Assembly (NCBI GenBank): GCA_033032865.1
Contig: JAWHQI010000060.1
Coordinates: 10,496,001-10,560,000, forward strand
Length of the DNA stretch: 64,000 nucleotides
Direction of reading: 5' to 3'
Source: Dactylorhiza incarnata
Taxonomy: Eukaryota; Streptophyta; Magnoliopsida; Asparagales; Orchidaceae
Shown: positions 21,629 to 33,000 of the stretch, one piece after another
Numbering within the stretch: the stretch's first letter is position 1
How the letters are laid out: every line of letters begins with the position of its first letter
Translations under genes and position numbers: made by a program
Notes under the pieces: model-generated
Database searches by the model: none
Told to the model about the DNA's origin: nothing
What the model saw: the letters and a program-made list of their open reading frames with translations, nothing else

Positions 21629-23150
21629 GGAGGGCCAAGCCCCTCCTTTCAGAACACCACCCTCCCCCTCTCAAGCTCTCCCCCTGCCAGCAAACTCAGC
21701 CACCCCCTCCTCCTCCACCCTGTCGGAGCAAGCCCAGCCAGCCCAAGCCGCCGCCACCTCCCTCCTCCCTCATGGTCGGCCGCACCTCCAACACCTGAGC
21801 CCCCCATCCCCAGGTAGAACTCTCCCCCTCCTCCTTCCTACCTCCCGGAGAAGGCCACCCCTCTCCCCGTCGCCGGAGCACCACCGGCCGCCGCCCCGAG
21901 CCTTGCAAGGCTCGGGGAGAAATCTGGCCGTGGAAACCCTCTTCCCCAGCGCCGGTGGTGGCGCTGGGGGAGGTAGGCTCCCTCCCAGAGGCCTCGACGC
22001 CAGCGCAGGGAGGCGGTCGGGCCGCCGGAGGACGCAGCCCCGGTGGCATCCGTGGCCTCCCCCTCTTCTTTTTCCTGTAAGGGTTGAAACCCCTCCCCCG
22101 GCGGCGGCCGGCGGCGCCAGGCCGCCGGACCCCCGCCGGAGGTCTGCCCCCTCCCCGGCGCCCCGACCAGGGGCGGCAGGGAGGTCCCTCCCCGAGGAGA
22201 CGACGGCGCGGCCAGCTGCATGGCCCATGCAGGCTGCGCCGCGCCTCCCCCTCCCCTCCTGCTCAAGTTCCCGGTGGGGTCCGGCGGCGCCAGGCCGCCG
22301 GACCACCACCGAGGTGGCCGCCGACCCCCGACGCACCGACTAGGGGTGGCGTCGGTGCCCTCCCAGCGGAGGCGGCGGCGCGGCTGGCCTGCATGGCCCA
22401 TGCAGGCCGCGCCCCCACCTCCCATCTCCTTATTCGCCCTCCCCCGGCGGTGGCCGACGGCAGCTGGGGCCGCCTTCGGGCGGGGATGGCGGGAGCCGCC
22501 CGATCTCCCCCAGGAGATCGGGCGGCCTCCCGCACCTTAATTCCCGCCTTTCCCCCACCTCAGCATATGTGACCCCACATCGGATCCGCCGCGGATCCAC
22601 TGCGGGGGCCGCGGGAGGGCGCAGGGTGTAAGACCCCTGCGCCTCCTCCCTTTCCCTATCCGTACCCCAAAACAGCCCCTCCCCCACTTTATTTTTTTAA
22701 GGGCAAATGGGGCATTTTCAAGGGAAACTTTCTAAATGGAAAATGTGCCCCACTCTAAGGGGCACCTCCAGTAATTTTTGGGGAATTTTAGGAAAAGATT
22801 TAATATTTTTAAAACCCATTATAAAGTTTATTTTAAGAAAATAAACGCCCGAAAAAGAGCGAAATTCATAAAAATGAATCGGCGTCCCCTCGACGCATAT
22901 TTTTTAAACGCTTAATAAAGATTACACGTATTGATCTAAAGAATCGACTAAGTTCGGAATATCAACGCAAAATCGGAATGAAATCGCGGCGCGGCGCTGA
23001 AACTCGATACCGTCGCGGCAATAATAAAGGGACGAACTCGCGACAAAAGAATAAGAGCAGAATCTCCTCCTACGAACGGAGTCGACGAATGAAGCCTCCT
23101 CTTATGGAGTGATTGGACTACTAACCCTTTTTGTATGCTTACTGCTTTCT

Positions 23151-23484
23151 GTACTTTCGTTTAAATCCAGTCTCGCACTGGTCCCCCGCATTTACATTCA
23201 GTACTTTCCTTTAAATTCAGTCTCGCACTGGTCCCCCGCATTTACATTCAGTACTTTCCTTTAAATCCAGTCTCGCACTGGTCCCCCGCATTTACATTCA
23301 GTACTTTCCTTTAAATCCAGTCTCGCACTGGTCCCCCGCATTTACATTCGGTACTTTCCTGTAAATCCAGTCTCGCACTGGTCCCCCGCATTTACATTCA
23401 GTACTTTCCTTTAAATCCAGTCTCGCACTGGTCCCCCGCATTTACATTCTGTACTTTCATTTAAATCCAGTCTCGCACTGGTCC
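23151..23484. repeat. 50-bp tandem array in the E 5' LTR (7 units)
   Basis: The unit holds TTAAATCCAGTCTCGCACTG, GTCCCCCGCATTTACATTCA and GTACTTTCCT. Seven units are here and six in the 3' LTR (32871-33144), so one unit was gained or lost after insertion or during reverse transcription. Confidence 0.9.
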
Positions 23485-23489
23485 TGTCA

Positions 23490-23722
23490 TTATGGCCTCT
23501 GCTTTCGGCCTAATTTTCTGCATATTATGGCCTCTGCTTTCGGCCTACTTTTCTGCTTAACACGGCCTCTGCTTTCGGCCTAATTTTCTGCATATTATGG
23601 CCTCTGCTTTCGGCCTACTTTTCTGCTTAACATGGCCTCTGCTTTCGGCCTACTTTTCTGCTTAACATGGCCTCTGCTTTCGGCCTACTTCTCTGCTTAG
23701 TGTTATGGCCCCCTGCTTCCGG
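23490..23722. repeat. 35-bp tandem array in the E 5' LTR
   Basis: The unit is based on GGCCTCTGCTTTCGGCCTA followed by a T-rich TTTTCTGC spacer. The period is 35 bp over about six to seven units. The GGCC...GGCC core is a short inverted repeat. It matches 33150-33382. Confidence 0.88.
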
Positions 23723-24563
23723 CCTAATTTACTTACTAAATGCAGCGCTGTCGTGGCTATAATGCGGTGCTTATCCTCCCTTCTGCGAGGCCTTAGTTGG
23801 GGAGAACCCGGAGTCGAGTCCCTCCTCCCAGGTTAGCCCCAAGCAAGGAGCCCTCATACCGCTAAGCCTCCCGGTCAGAGGTTGTGGGACGGGTCGAGTA
23901 ATCTGCCACGTACTTTAAGCGCTTATTTTATTATTAAGCGGGTGAAGATTGTTTGGAAGTGACGGGTTGGTCACGCTCGCAGACCGTTCGTACCGGTGCG
24001 GGTGGGTTGACGACTCATGGCGACAGGGAGATGTGCACAGCGGGTTATCACCACTCCAAACCTGCAGTTTTGCCTCCGCTGGTCGGCCTACAAATCGGTT
24101 TGCCGGATGTCGCTCACATCCAGTTGGTACACCAAGTTGTACAGGAGGGCCTGAGTGATACGGTACGACTACATTCAGAAGTGGCAAGACTGGTCACTGT
24201 CACCGACGGCCACATCGGTGAGGCCAGCGGGGTTAGCTCCCCTGCTTGAAATAAAGCGGTCTAAACTGTGTCGACACAGGGGCTTTTTGTGTGCGTACAT
24301 GTTTGAATACCTGGGTGTGTGTATGCGCGAAATAGTATTGCGTATTTACCATACGACGCGATTACGGATATTAGGGCGGAAGGCCCTATATATATGTAGA
24401 TATATATATATATATATATGTTTACCTGCTGCTAACTGTCTTCCTTGCTTCGGCTATTTTATTTCCGTCCTTTAGCCGCCCCCTGAATATGGATCCGGGG
24501 AGGGGATGTATTTTCTACTTAGCTCTGTGACTAACGGTTATTTCTTATAACCAATCACAGGAG

Positions 24564-24659
24564 ATGGGACAGCAAGGAGCACCCGCACCACAGGATGATA
24601 TACCAGCCTTGGAGATGGCCCGTTCGATTACCCCAGCTTCGCCCCCTATCTTCCGCGAC
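24564..24659 (+). CDS. gag: LTR-embedded first exon of gag, element E 5' LTR (32 codons)
   Basis: The exon is preceded by an acceptor (ACCAATCACAG|GAG, then ATG) and followed by the consensus donor GAC|GTGAGT. It reads MGQQGAPAPQDDIPALEMAR and ends IFRD, phase 0. The internal acceptor TTCTCCAG|ATACCC at 25227/25228 opens gag exon 2 in phase 0. The proposed intron (24660-25227) spans the LTR end and the primer-binding site. The same exon, with the same codons and donor, is in the 3' LTR at 34234-34329. The coding role is inferred from phase and splice sites only. Confidence 0.6.
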
Positions 24660-24986
24660 GTGAGTCCTAGATTATAGGACTAGACTAGGATCTTTTTGTT
24701 TCGTCGATGTAGCCCCCGAGGCAGTAGTTGTAAACATTAGGCTTCGGCCCTGTTCCAATATGTGTATATAAGCTGTGTGCTTGTTTTTATGTCTTTCGAT
24801 TGCTTCCGCTATGCGTTCTGATGTGATGTTATGATTCTTGTGCCTGACAAGGAGACCGCTCGGTGCTTGAAAAGGGTGGGACGTTGCCACCCAGAAAGCG
24901 CTAAGTGGTCATTCTTGGGCAGTAAGATCCCCCCTTCCTGAAGCAGGTTCAGTTTGGGGAGGGGGGGGGGGGGGGGGTCTTACAAA

Positions 24987-24999
24987 TGGATCAGAGATA
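24987..24999 (+). other. Primer-binding site of element E (variant initiator Met type)
   Basis: TGGATCAGAGATA lies 2 bp after the LTR end. It resembles TGGTATCAGAGC with one base missing, so it is a slightly altered initiator tRNA-Met primer site. Confidence 0.6.
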
Positions 25000-25227
25000 C
25001 CACGATCCAACCACATGGGGCAGTCTTTCGATCCTCCCATTCCCGGTTCCGTTTCTTGGTTCGGGACGAACCACGCAGCGGAAGCCTGGTAGACCCTTTA
25101 GGTTTAAGGTTAAGGATTCGAGACTGCACGGTAGTACACCCGCACGCTTTCCGCTTTCGTTTCGTTTCAGTCCTGCAAAATTCCCTTATTTTTGCAAGTA
25201 CTGATGTTCATTTTGTTACTTCTCCAG

Positions 25228-26408
25228 ATACCCGAGTCGAGTAACGGGAGATCCTCCTCCAGGGATCAGTACCACCCTACCACTCCACCACCAGCCTCGG
25301 CCACTCCAGCTGCAGTTCCGTTCGGGGATACAGAGCTGGGACGGACCCTGATAGCACTGTTAGCCGCTTTCCAGACAGCCACCCTACGACCACCCCAGCA
25401 GGCCACCGTACCCACCGACCTTCTGACGACATTCCGGGGGCTAAGGCCCCCCAGCTTCCGAGGTACCGAGTCAGCCATTCAGGCCGAAGAGTGGGTGGAG
25501 AGGGTAGAGGAGCTCCTAGTCGGGATGATGTGCCCCGCCATAGCCGCAGTATCCTTGGTGGTAACCATGCTAGAGGGCTATGCCCGAGATTGGTGGAGGG
25601 CCGCCAGCCGCTCTACCTTCAGAGGGCGACCACTCAGCACGATCCTCTGGGGGGAGTTCTCAGAGGCCTTCTTAGAGCACTTCATTTCAGATGCGGACCG
25701 GATGGCACTCCAGGAGCGGTTCCTGCAGATCCGGCAGGGAGATAGGACGGTTCCAGACTACCAGAGAGAGTTTATCCACCTAGCCCGCTTCGTCGGGACC
25801 TTAACAGGTACGGATAGGGACAGGGCTGCCAGATTTTACCGGGGATTACGAGACGATCTCCGTCAGGCCCTGATCATGATTTCCCAGGCATCCTTCCACA
25901 CGATTGCCTCACATGCCACCGCTCTAGAGATGGATCAGTGGATGGTGGCCCAGCAGCGGAGGGGACACGTGGGTGTTCCCCGGACTCAGGGCCGAGAGAG
26001 AGGAGTAGGCCCACGCAGACAGGACCAGGCTAGGTGAGCGTCAGCGTCACCAGCCATATAGACAGGAACCTCAGCCCCGACCAACACCTCAGCCCCGACC
26101 AGCACCTCCAGCCCCAGCACCACCAGCCCCAGCACCTCAGGCCGCCCCCGCCGCACGACGAGATGTTCCCTTCGCAGGGAACTGCTACCTGTGCCAGCAG
26201 CCCGGGCACATACGAGCCTTTTGCCCACAGGCGGTAGGTAGGCCCGGCCTAGGAGCAGTACAGGGAGCCGCGGAGAGAGGACGAGGATGAGGTGGGCGCA
26301 GAGGACAGCCTGCAGGCAGGAGAGGCCAGGCCAGGCAGGGTAGAGCAGCACCCCTCGAGGCGTACGCCTTAGATCTCTAGCACGGTCCTACTGCAGACGT
26401 AGTGATGG
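25228..26408 (+). pseudogene. gag: Gag exon 2 of element E, with one frameshift and two stops
   Basis: The reading opens at the acceptor with IPESSNGRSSS. A Gag core follows (LRPPSFRGTES, AEEWVERVEEL, LEGYARDWWRAAS, FYRGLRDDLRQ). This frame closes at 26035-26037 (TGA). The next frame carries a Pro/Gln-rich spacer and one CCHC knuckle, CYLCQQPGHIRAFC, at 26183-26224. TGA at 26288 and TAG at about 26378 interrupt the end, both explicable by C-to-T changes. The conserved gag/protease junction (ADVVM, then a split Gly codon) ends at the donor G|GTATCT at 26408/26409. A retained intron would stop translation at TAG 26420-26422. Confidence 0.8.
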
Positions 26409-26556
26409 GTATCTACTTTTAGTAGTTACGATATCCTAGGGAGATGTGATAGTTTTATATATATATATGATGTGATCTTTTGTTTGTATAGCATGTATGA
26501 TCCCTATCCCGGTATATCTGTAAAAACTTATGATCATAGTATATACATGTTATCAG
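26409..26556 (+). other. Probable spliceosomal intron between gag and pol of element E (148 bp)
   Basis: The donor is GATGG|GTATCT and the acceptor TGTTATCAG|GTCTAC. Removing it completes a Gly codon (phase 1) and continues into protease ([15 protein letters not shown]). The position and phase equal those of the element A intron (1920-2016). It has an in-frame TAG 12-14 bases after the donor. Element C has no such intron at this place. Confidence 0.65.
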
Positions 26557-28760
26557 GTCTACTTTTGGTAGAAGGTCATCCCGCTAAAACGCTATTCGAT
26601 ACTGGTGCCATGCATTCATTCGTCGCACAGAACTTCATCACTGACAAGGGAAATACTATACGATCATCCGGGATGTCGATACGAATACGACTCCCGGATG
26701 GATCAGATATGACGTCCACAGAAAAGTGTTCCTTCCAAGCAATGCTAGGAGGAATGGAATTCGAAGTCAACGCGGCCGTTTTGGCGATAATCGGATTCGA
26801 CATCATTCTAGGGATGGATTGGTTGACCGAGCACAGCGCCCAAATTGATTGTTCAACTCGAGAAATCCGCCTCCAGAATCCGAATGGGCAAATTATCACA
26901 CTAGCAGGTATACCATCTGTCACTCGCATTATTTTAACATCCGCACAGACAGTGAAGGCAGTTCGACGGAAGGACGAGGTATACCTAATTTACTTTGAGA
27001 TGGAGGACAAGACACAGGTGCTCTCTAGAGTACCCATAATTCGGGATTTCCCGGACATCTTTCCAGAATCCCTTCCCGGGTTGCCCCCGCAACGGGAAGT
27101 GGACTTCCAAATTGAACTTACACATGGGGCCCGACCCGTGTCCCGAGCTCCGTACCGAATGGCCCCGAGAGAACTGGCCGAGCTAAAGATCCAACTACAA
27201 GAGCTAGTTGACGCCGGTTTCGTTCGCCCAAGTACCTCGCCCTGGGGAGCCCCGGTGCTGTTCGTTAAAAAGAAGGATGGATCCCTGCGTCTCTGTGTGG
27301 ACTACAGGGAACTGAATAAGCTCACTGTCCGGAATACTTATCCCCTGCCCCGAATAGATGAATTGTTCGACCAACTACAAGGCGCGTCCGTCTTTTCTAA
27401 GATGGATTTAAGATCTGGCTACTATCAACTCAGAGTACGAGCAGAAGACATCCCCAAGACCGCCTTCAGCTCCCGCTATGGACTGTACGAATTCATGGTA
27501 ATGCCGTTTGGGTTGACCAATGCTCCCTCCGCCTTCATGGCTTTAATGAATACAGTGTTTAAACCCTTCCTAGATCACTTCGTGATAGTCTTTATAGATG
27601 ACATACTAATCTACTCGAAGAGCAAAGCTGATCATTCCCGGCATCTCCAAATGGTACTGCTCAAACTGAGGGAGCACTTGCTCTTCGCGAAGTTCAGCAA
27701 ATGTGAGTTCTGGATGGAAAAAGTCGGCTTCCTTGGACACACAGTTAACAAGAACGGAGTAGCAGTGGACCAAGCTAAAGTACGAGCGGTACGAGACTGG
27801 CCGCCACTTAAGTCAGCAGCAGGCATCAGGAGTTTCCTTGGCCTCGCCGGTTACTACCGAAAGTTTGTGGAGGGCTTCTCTAAGATTGCATTACCACTTA
27901 CCGCCCTAACCAAAAAGGACGTGACGTTCCAGTGGTCTCCTGAATGCGAAGCAGCGTTCATAGAGCTAAAAAGCCGACTAATATCAGCCCCGATTCGGAC
28001 ACTTCCCTCAGGTACAGAGGGCTTCCAGATCTACGCCGATGCATCACTGAAGGGATTGGGAGCCGCACTAATGCAACACGGCAAAGTAATCGCATACGCC
28101 TCCCGGCAACTGAAGCCTCACGAACTAAACTACGCCACCCATGATCTAGAACTGGGTGCGGTAGTTTTCGCATTAAAAGTTTGGAGGCACTACCTCTACA
28201 GAGTGCGATGCGAGATCTTCTCCGATCATAAAAGCCTCAAATACATCTTCACACAGAAGGAGCTAAATCTTCGACAGCGCCGGTGGCTGGAGTTCTTATG
28301 CGATTACGACTTCGCTCTCCAATATCATCCCGGCAAGGCCAATAAGGTTGTAGATGCTTCAAGTAGGCAAACTTCGATGGCCAGTAGCTGGCTGGAGATG
28401 ATACCAGAGGAGTTGATCAAGTCCTTGGCAGACTTGGATATCATCCTCGTTACCCGCAGGAACCCGATGGAATATCAGGCCCATCTCTATTGGATGGAGA
28501 TACAGTGTGACATCAGGGATAGAATACTAGAAGCCCAGAAGATCGATGTCGAAGCAGCCCCGATCATTCAAGCCTTGCAACACGGTGCGCAAGAAGACTA
28601 CAACTTGTATGATGACATCCTGCAGTACAGACAACACATATTTGTTCCCGCTGCAGAGGGAATCCGGGAAGAGATCCTCCGTGAAGCACACCAAACGAGG
28701 TACTCCATACACCCGGGGGTAGTGAAGATGTACACGGACCTGCGAAGGACACTGTACTAG
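26557..28760 (+). pseudogene. pol: Pol of element E: protease, reverse transcriptase, RNase H, integrase start
   Basis: The frame, open from 26472, holds the protease ([22 protein letters not shown]), the reverse transcriptase ([59 protein letters not shown]), RNase H ([40 protein letters not shown]) and the integrase zinc-finger start ([10 protein letters not shown]). The usual DALSR of RNase H reads DASSR. The frame ends at TAG (28758-28760) where a Trp codon (TGG) is expected in the motif WPGMK, a G-to-A change. The rest of integrase follows directly in the same frame from 28761. Confidence 0.88.
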
Positions 28761-29396
28761 CCAGGAATGAAGAGGGACGTCACCGAATATGTAGCACACT
28801 ACCAAACCTGCCAAATGGTCAAGGCAGAATGTCGTAGCCCAGGAGGTCTACTACAACCCCTGCCGATTCTAGAATGGAAATTCGAAGATATCTCCATGGA
28901 CTTCGTCCATGGCTTACCCCGATCTCGTGCAGGAAACGACTCAATATGGGTCATAGTAGATCGCCTCACCAAAGTGGCTCGATTCATTCCGAATAGACAA
29001 GGCGACGGCGTCGACATATTAGCCCGACTATTTATAGAGCAGGTGGTACGATTTCACGGGGTACCCAAGTCGATCGTGTCTGACCGCGATGGACGCTTCA
29101 CGTCAAAAGAATGGAGGCGAGTGCAGGCTTATCTGGGAACCACATTAGCTTTTAGTACCGCCTTCCATCCCCAGACCGACGGGAAAACGGAAAGGACGAA
29201 CCGGACGATGGAAGACCTCCTCCGATTATGCATAGTGGAACACAACGAGCCTTGGGAGCAGTTACTGCCCTTAGTGGAGTTCTCATACAATAACAGCTTC
29301 CAGGCGAGCATCAAAATGACACCTTACGAAGCCCTTTACGGAAGACGTTGTCGAACACCACTATCATGGGCACAGGAAGAGGACCCGAAGCTTTAG
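28761..29396 (+). pseudogene. pol: Integrase core of element E
   Basis: This continues the pol frame after the TAG. The zinc finger reads HYQTCQM, with Tyr in place of the first Cys of the usual CxxC, probably TGC to TAC. The catalytic core is present: D in MDFVHGLPR, D in SDRDGRF, E in QTDGKTERTNR. EALYGRRCRTPLSW follows. The frame closes at 29396. The following domain continues in another frame, so one indel lies near 29380-29395. Confidence 0.87.
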
Positions 29397-30070
29397 GAGT
29401 CACCTATATAGATGATACCACGACATCTATAAGGTTGATTCAAGGACGTATGCTGGAGGTACAGAGTCGTCAAGCCAAATATTATGATGCACGTCATCAG
29501 ATGGTGGAATTCAACGTGGGAGATATGGTTTTCTTGAAAATTAAGCCTATGCACGGGATATCCCGAATAAAGAAGCAGAAAAAGATGGACCCCCGCTATT
29601 TAGGCCCATATCAAGTCATCGAAAGAGTTGGCCCGGTGGCTTATAGGTTAGCTCTGCCAGCTGAACTGGGAAACCTTCACGACGTATTTCATGTCTCCTC
29701 GCTAAGACGTGTTCTACGCCAACCGGAGCAGCAGCTACCCACACCACCAACATCAGTACAATCCGACCGATCCGTCCAACTCGAACCAGTGAAGATAGTG
29801 GACTCCAAGATCAAAGAACTGCGGAACAAAACCATCACGATGGTCAAGATCCTGTGGTCAAACTGTGGACGCGAAGAGTTTACTTGGGAACCAGAAACGC
29901 TCGTTCGAGAAAAATACCTGGCACTCTTCCCCCAGGTATATCCTTTACACCCCTACTTTGGCCAATTTTCGGGGACGAAAATCTATTTGTTTTTATTGGA
30001 TTGTAACATCCCGACTTTTATTGGGCCACTAGACCCTAGTGAGCCCAAAAAAAGTAGGCCCGAGCGGTAG
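29380..30070 (+). pseudogene. pol: Integrase C-terminus and chromodomain-like tail of element E
   Basis: After the frameshift the reading is open. It contains RQAKYYDARHQM, VGDMVFLKIKP, the GPY/F module (DPRYLGPYQVIE, YRLALPAELG, DVFHVSSLRRVL) and a chromodomain-like end (VKIVDSKIKELR, MVKILWSN, EEFTWEPE, LALFP). There is no stop before the 3' LTR, and the frame runs 69 bases into the LTR (30002) before stopping at 30070. Extension into the LTR is probably incidental because the family's protein normally ends near LFP. Confidence 0.82.
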
Positions 30071-33000
30071 AAAACTACCATTTTAAGTAATGTTGCGCGC
30101 CGCAATTAAGTCATTGGGGTGTAGTGACCAAATGAACCCCGAATTGACTTCCGTCAGTTCCGTTAGACTCGTGTGAACAATACGAGCGCAAAGGAATTCG
30201 TTGCACTGCGATCTGAGATCGTTTGGAGAAAACGACCAATGCGGGTGTCGTAGCGCGCCACTACCTCATTATTATGAATAGTGACCGTACGAACCCCGAA
30301 TTGACTTCCGCCAGTTCCATTAGATTCGTATGAACAATACGAGCGCAACGAAATTCGTTGCACTGCGATCCAAGATCGTTTGGAGAAAACGACCATTTCG
30401 GGTGTCGTAGCGCGCCACTACCTCATTATTATGAATAGTGACCGTACGAACCCCGAATTGACTTCCGTTAGACTCGTATGAACAATACGAGCGCAATGGA
30501 ATTCGTTGCACTACGATCCGAGATCGTTTGGAGAAAACGACCATTTCGGGTGTCGTAGCGCGCCACTACCTCATTATTATGAATAATGACCGTACGAACT
30601 CCGAATTAACTTCCGTCAGTTCCGTTAGACTCGTATAAACAATACGAGCGCAACGGAATTCGTTGCACTTCGATCCGAGGTCGTTTGGAGAAAATGACCA
30701 TTTCGGGTGTCGTAGCGCGCCACTACCTCATTATTATGAATAGTGATCGTACGAACCCCGAATTGACTCCCGTCAGTTCCGTTAGACTCGTATGAACAAT
30801 ACGAGCGCAACGGAATTCGTTGCACCTCGATTCAAGGTCGTATGGAGAGTATGCCATTTTAGGGCTATGCAGACCACATCAGTGCAACGCGCGAAATATA
30901 AAGCGCACGAACCCGGCATCATCCCCGGCAAATCATAATGGACCCCTGGATCATGGAAGACCCCGTCTTAGGTTAACCTCGGTCAGCCCCCCCCCCCCCC
31001 CCGGCTTGAAATTTATTGGGAAATGAAAAGAAAGGTGGGCAGGAGAGAGAAAGCCCCCCCCCCCCCAAGAAAGGGGGCTGCCCATGAATAGGCAACCCCT
31101 ATTTGGGGCAAAGTGGGCAGGAGAGAGAGAAGGGAGGGGAGGGGGAGAAAAGATCTTCCCCTCCCTTATCCCCGCGTGGGGGAAAAGGAGGAGAGGGGGG
31201 GGGGGGGGGGGGGAGACCTCCCCCTTCCTATAAAAGGAGAGCCAAGTCCCTCCTTTCAGAACACCACCCTCCCCCTCTCAAGCTCTCCCCCTGCCAGCAA
31301 ACTCAGCCACCCCCTCCTCCTCCACCCTATCGGAGCAAGCCCAGCCAGCCCAAGCCGCCGCCACCTCCCTCCTCCCTCATGGGCGGCCGCACCTCCAACA
31401 CCCGAGCCCCCCATCCCCAGGTAGAACTCTCCCCCTCCACCTTCCTACCTCCCGGAGAAGGCCACCTCTCTCCCCGTCGCCGGAGCGCCGGCGGCCGCCG
31501 CCCGCCGCCCGCCGCCCCGAGCCTTGCAAGGCTCGGGGAGAAAGCTGGCCGTGGAAACCCTCTTCCCCAGCGTCGGTGGTGGCGCTGGGGGAGGTAGGCC
31601 CCCTCCCAGGGGCCTCGACGCCGGCGCAGGGAGGCGGTCGGGCCGCCGGAGGACGCAGCCCCGGCGGCACCCGTGGCCTCCCCCTCTTCTTTTTCCTGTA
31701 AGGGTTGAAACCCCTCCCCCGGCGGCGGCCGACGGCGCCAGGCCGCCGGACCCCCGCCAGAGGTCTGCCCCCACCCCGGCGCCCCAACCAGGGGCGGCAG
31801 GGAGGTCCCTCCCCGAGGAGACGGCGGCGCGGCCAGCTGCATGGCCCATGCAGGCTGCGCCGCGCCTCCCCCTCCCCTCCTGCTCAAGTTCCCGGTGGGG
31901 TCCGGCGGCGCCAGGCCGCCGGACTACCACCGGGGTGGCCGCCGACCCCTGGCGCACCGACTGGGGGTGGCGTAGGTGCCCTCACAGCGGAGGCGGCGGC
32001 GCGGCTGGCCTGCATGGCCCATGCAGGCCACGCCCCCGCCTCCCGTCTCCTTATTCGCCCTCCCCCGGCGGTGGCCGGCGGCAGCAGGCCGCCAGACCAC
32101 CACCGGAGGAGTCGCCGGCCCCCAGCGCACCGACCGGAGGCGGCGCCGACCCCTCCGACCGCTGCCTGGCGGCAGCTGGGGCCGCCTTCGGGCGGGGATG
32201 GCGGGAGCCGTCCGATCTCCCCCAGGAGATCGGGCGGCCTCCCGCACCTTAATTCCCGCCTTTCCCCCGCCTCACATATGTGCCCCCATTGCGGATCCGA
32301 CGCGGATCAGCTGCGGGGGCCGCGGGAGGGCGCACGGTGCAAGACCCCTGCGCCTCCTCCCTTTCCCTATCCGCACCCCAAAACAGCCCCTCCCCCACTT
32401 TATTTTTTTAAGGGCAAATGGGGCATTTTCAGGGGAAACTTTCTAAATGGAAAATGTGCCCCACTCTAAGGGGCACCTCCAGTAATTTTTGGGGAATTTT
32501 AGGAAAAGATTTAATATTTTTAAAACCCATATAAAGTTTATTTTAAGAAAATAAATGCCCGAAAAAGAGCAAAATTCATCAAAATGAATCGGCGTCCCCT
32601 CGACGCATATTTTTTAAACGCTTAATAAAGATTACGCGTATCGATCTAAAGAATCGACTAAGTTCGGAATATCAACGCAAAATCGGAGTGAAATCGCGGT
32701 GCGACGCTGAAACTCGATACCGCCGCGGCAATAATAAAGGGACGAACTCGCGACAAAAGAATAAGAGCAGAATCTCCTCCTACGAACGGAGTCGACGAAT
32801 GAAGCCTCCTCTTATGGAGTGATTGGACTACTAACCCTTTTTATATGCTTACTGCTTTCTGTACTTTCGTTTAAATCCAGGCTCGCACTGGTCCCCCGCA
32901 TTTACATTCAGTACTTTCCTTTAAATCCAGTCTCGCACTGGTCCCCCGCATTTACATTCATTACTTTCCTTTAATTCCAGTCTCGCACTGGTCCCCCGCA

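Larger units (their letters stand above)
20359..24984 (+). repeat. 5' LTR of element E (4626 bp)
   Basis: In order this very long LTR holds the 157-bp tandem array, a G/C-homopolymer-rich promoter zone with TATAAAA (21622-21628), a GC-rich leader (about 21660-22650), a 50-bp array, a 35-bp array, a (TA)n run (24396-24418), and a small gag exon (24564-24659) with an acceptor before it and a donor after it. Long ORFs in the GC-rich part differ in every frame and look like composition effects. Confidence 0.92.

Noticed and set aside
21696..22687. Several long ORFs on both strands in the GC-rich part of the E 5' LTR (same again at 31113-32469)
   Set aside because: They are Pro/Gly/Arg-rich in every frame, differ between the two LTRs by frameshifts, and lie in the leader of an LTR. 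GC composition explains the lack of stops.
23151..23722. CRISPR-like repeat arrays
   Set aside because: The 50- and 35-bp units are contiguous tandem repeats without unique spacers, inside a plant LTR.
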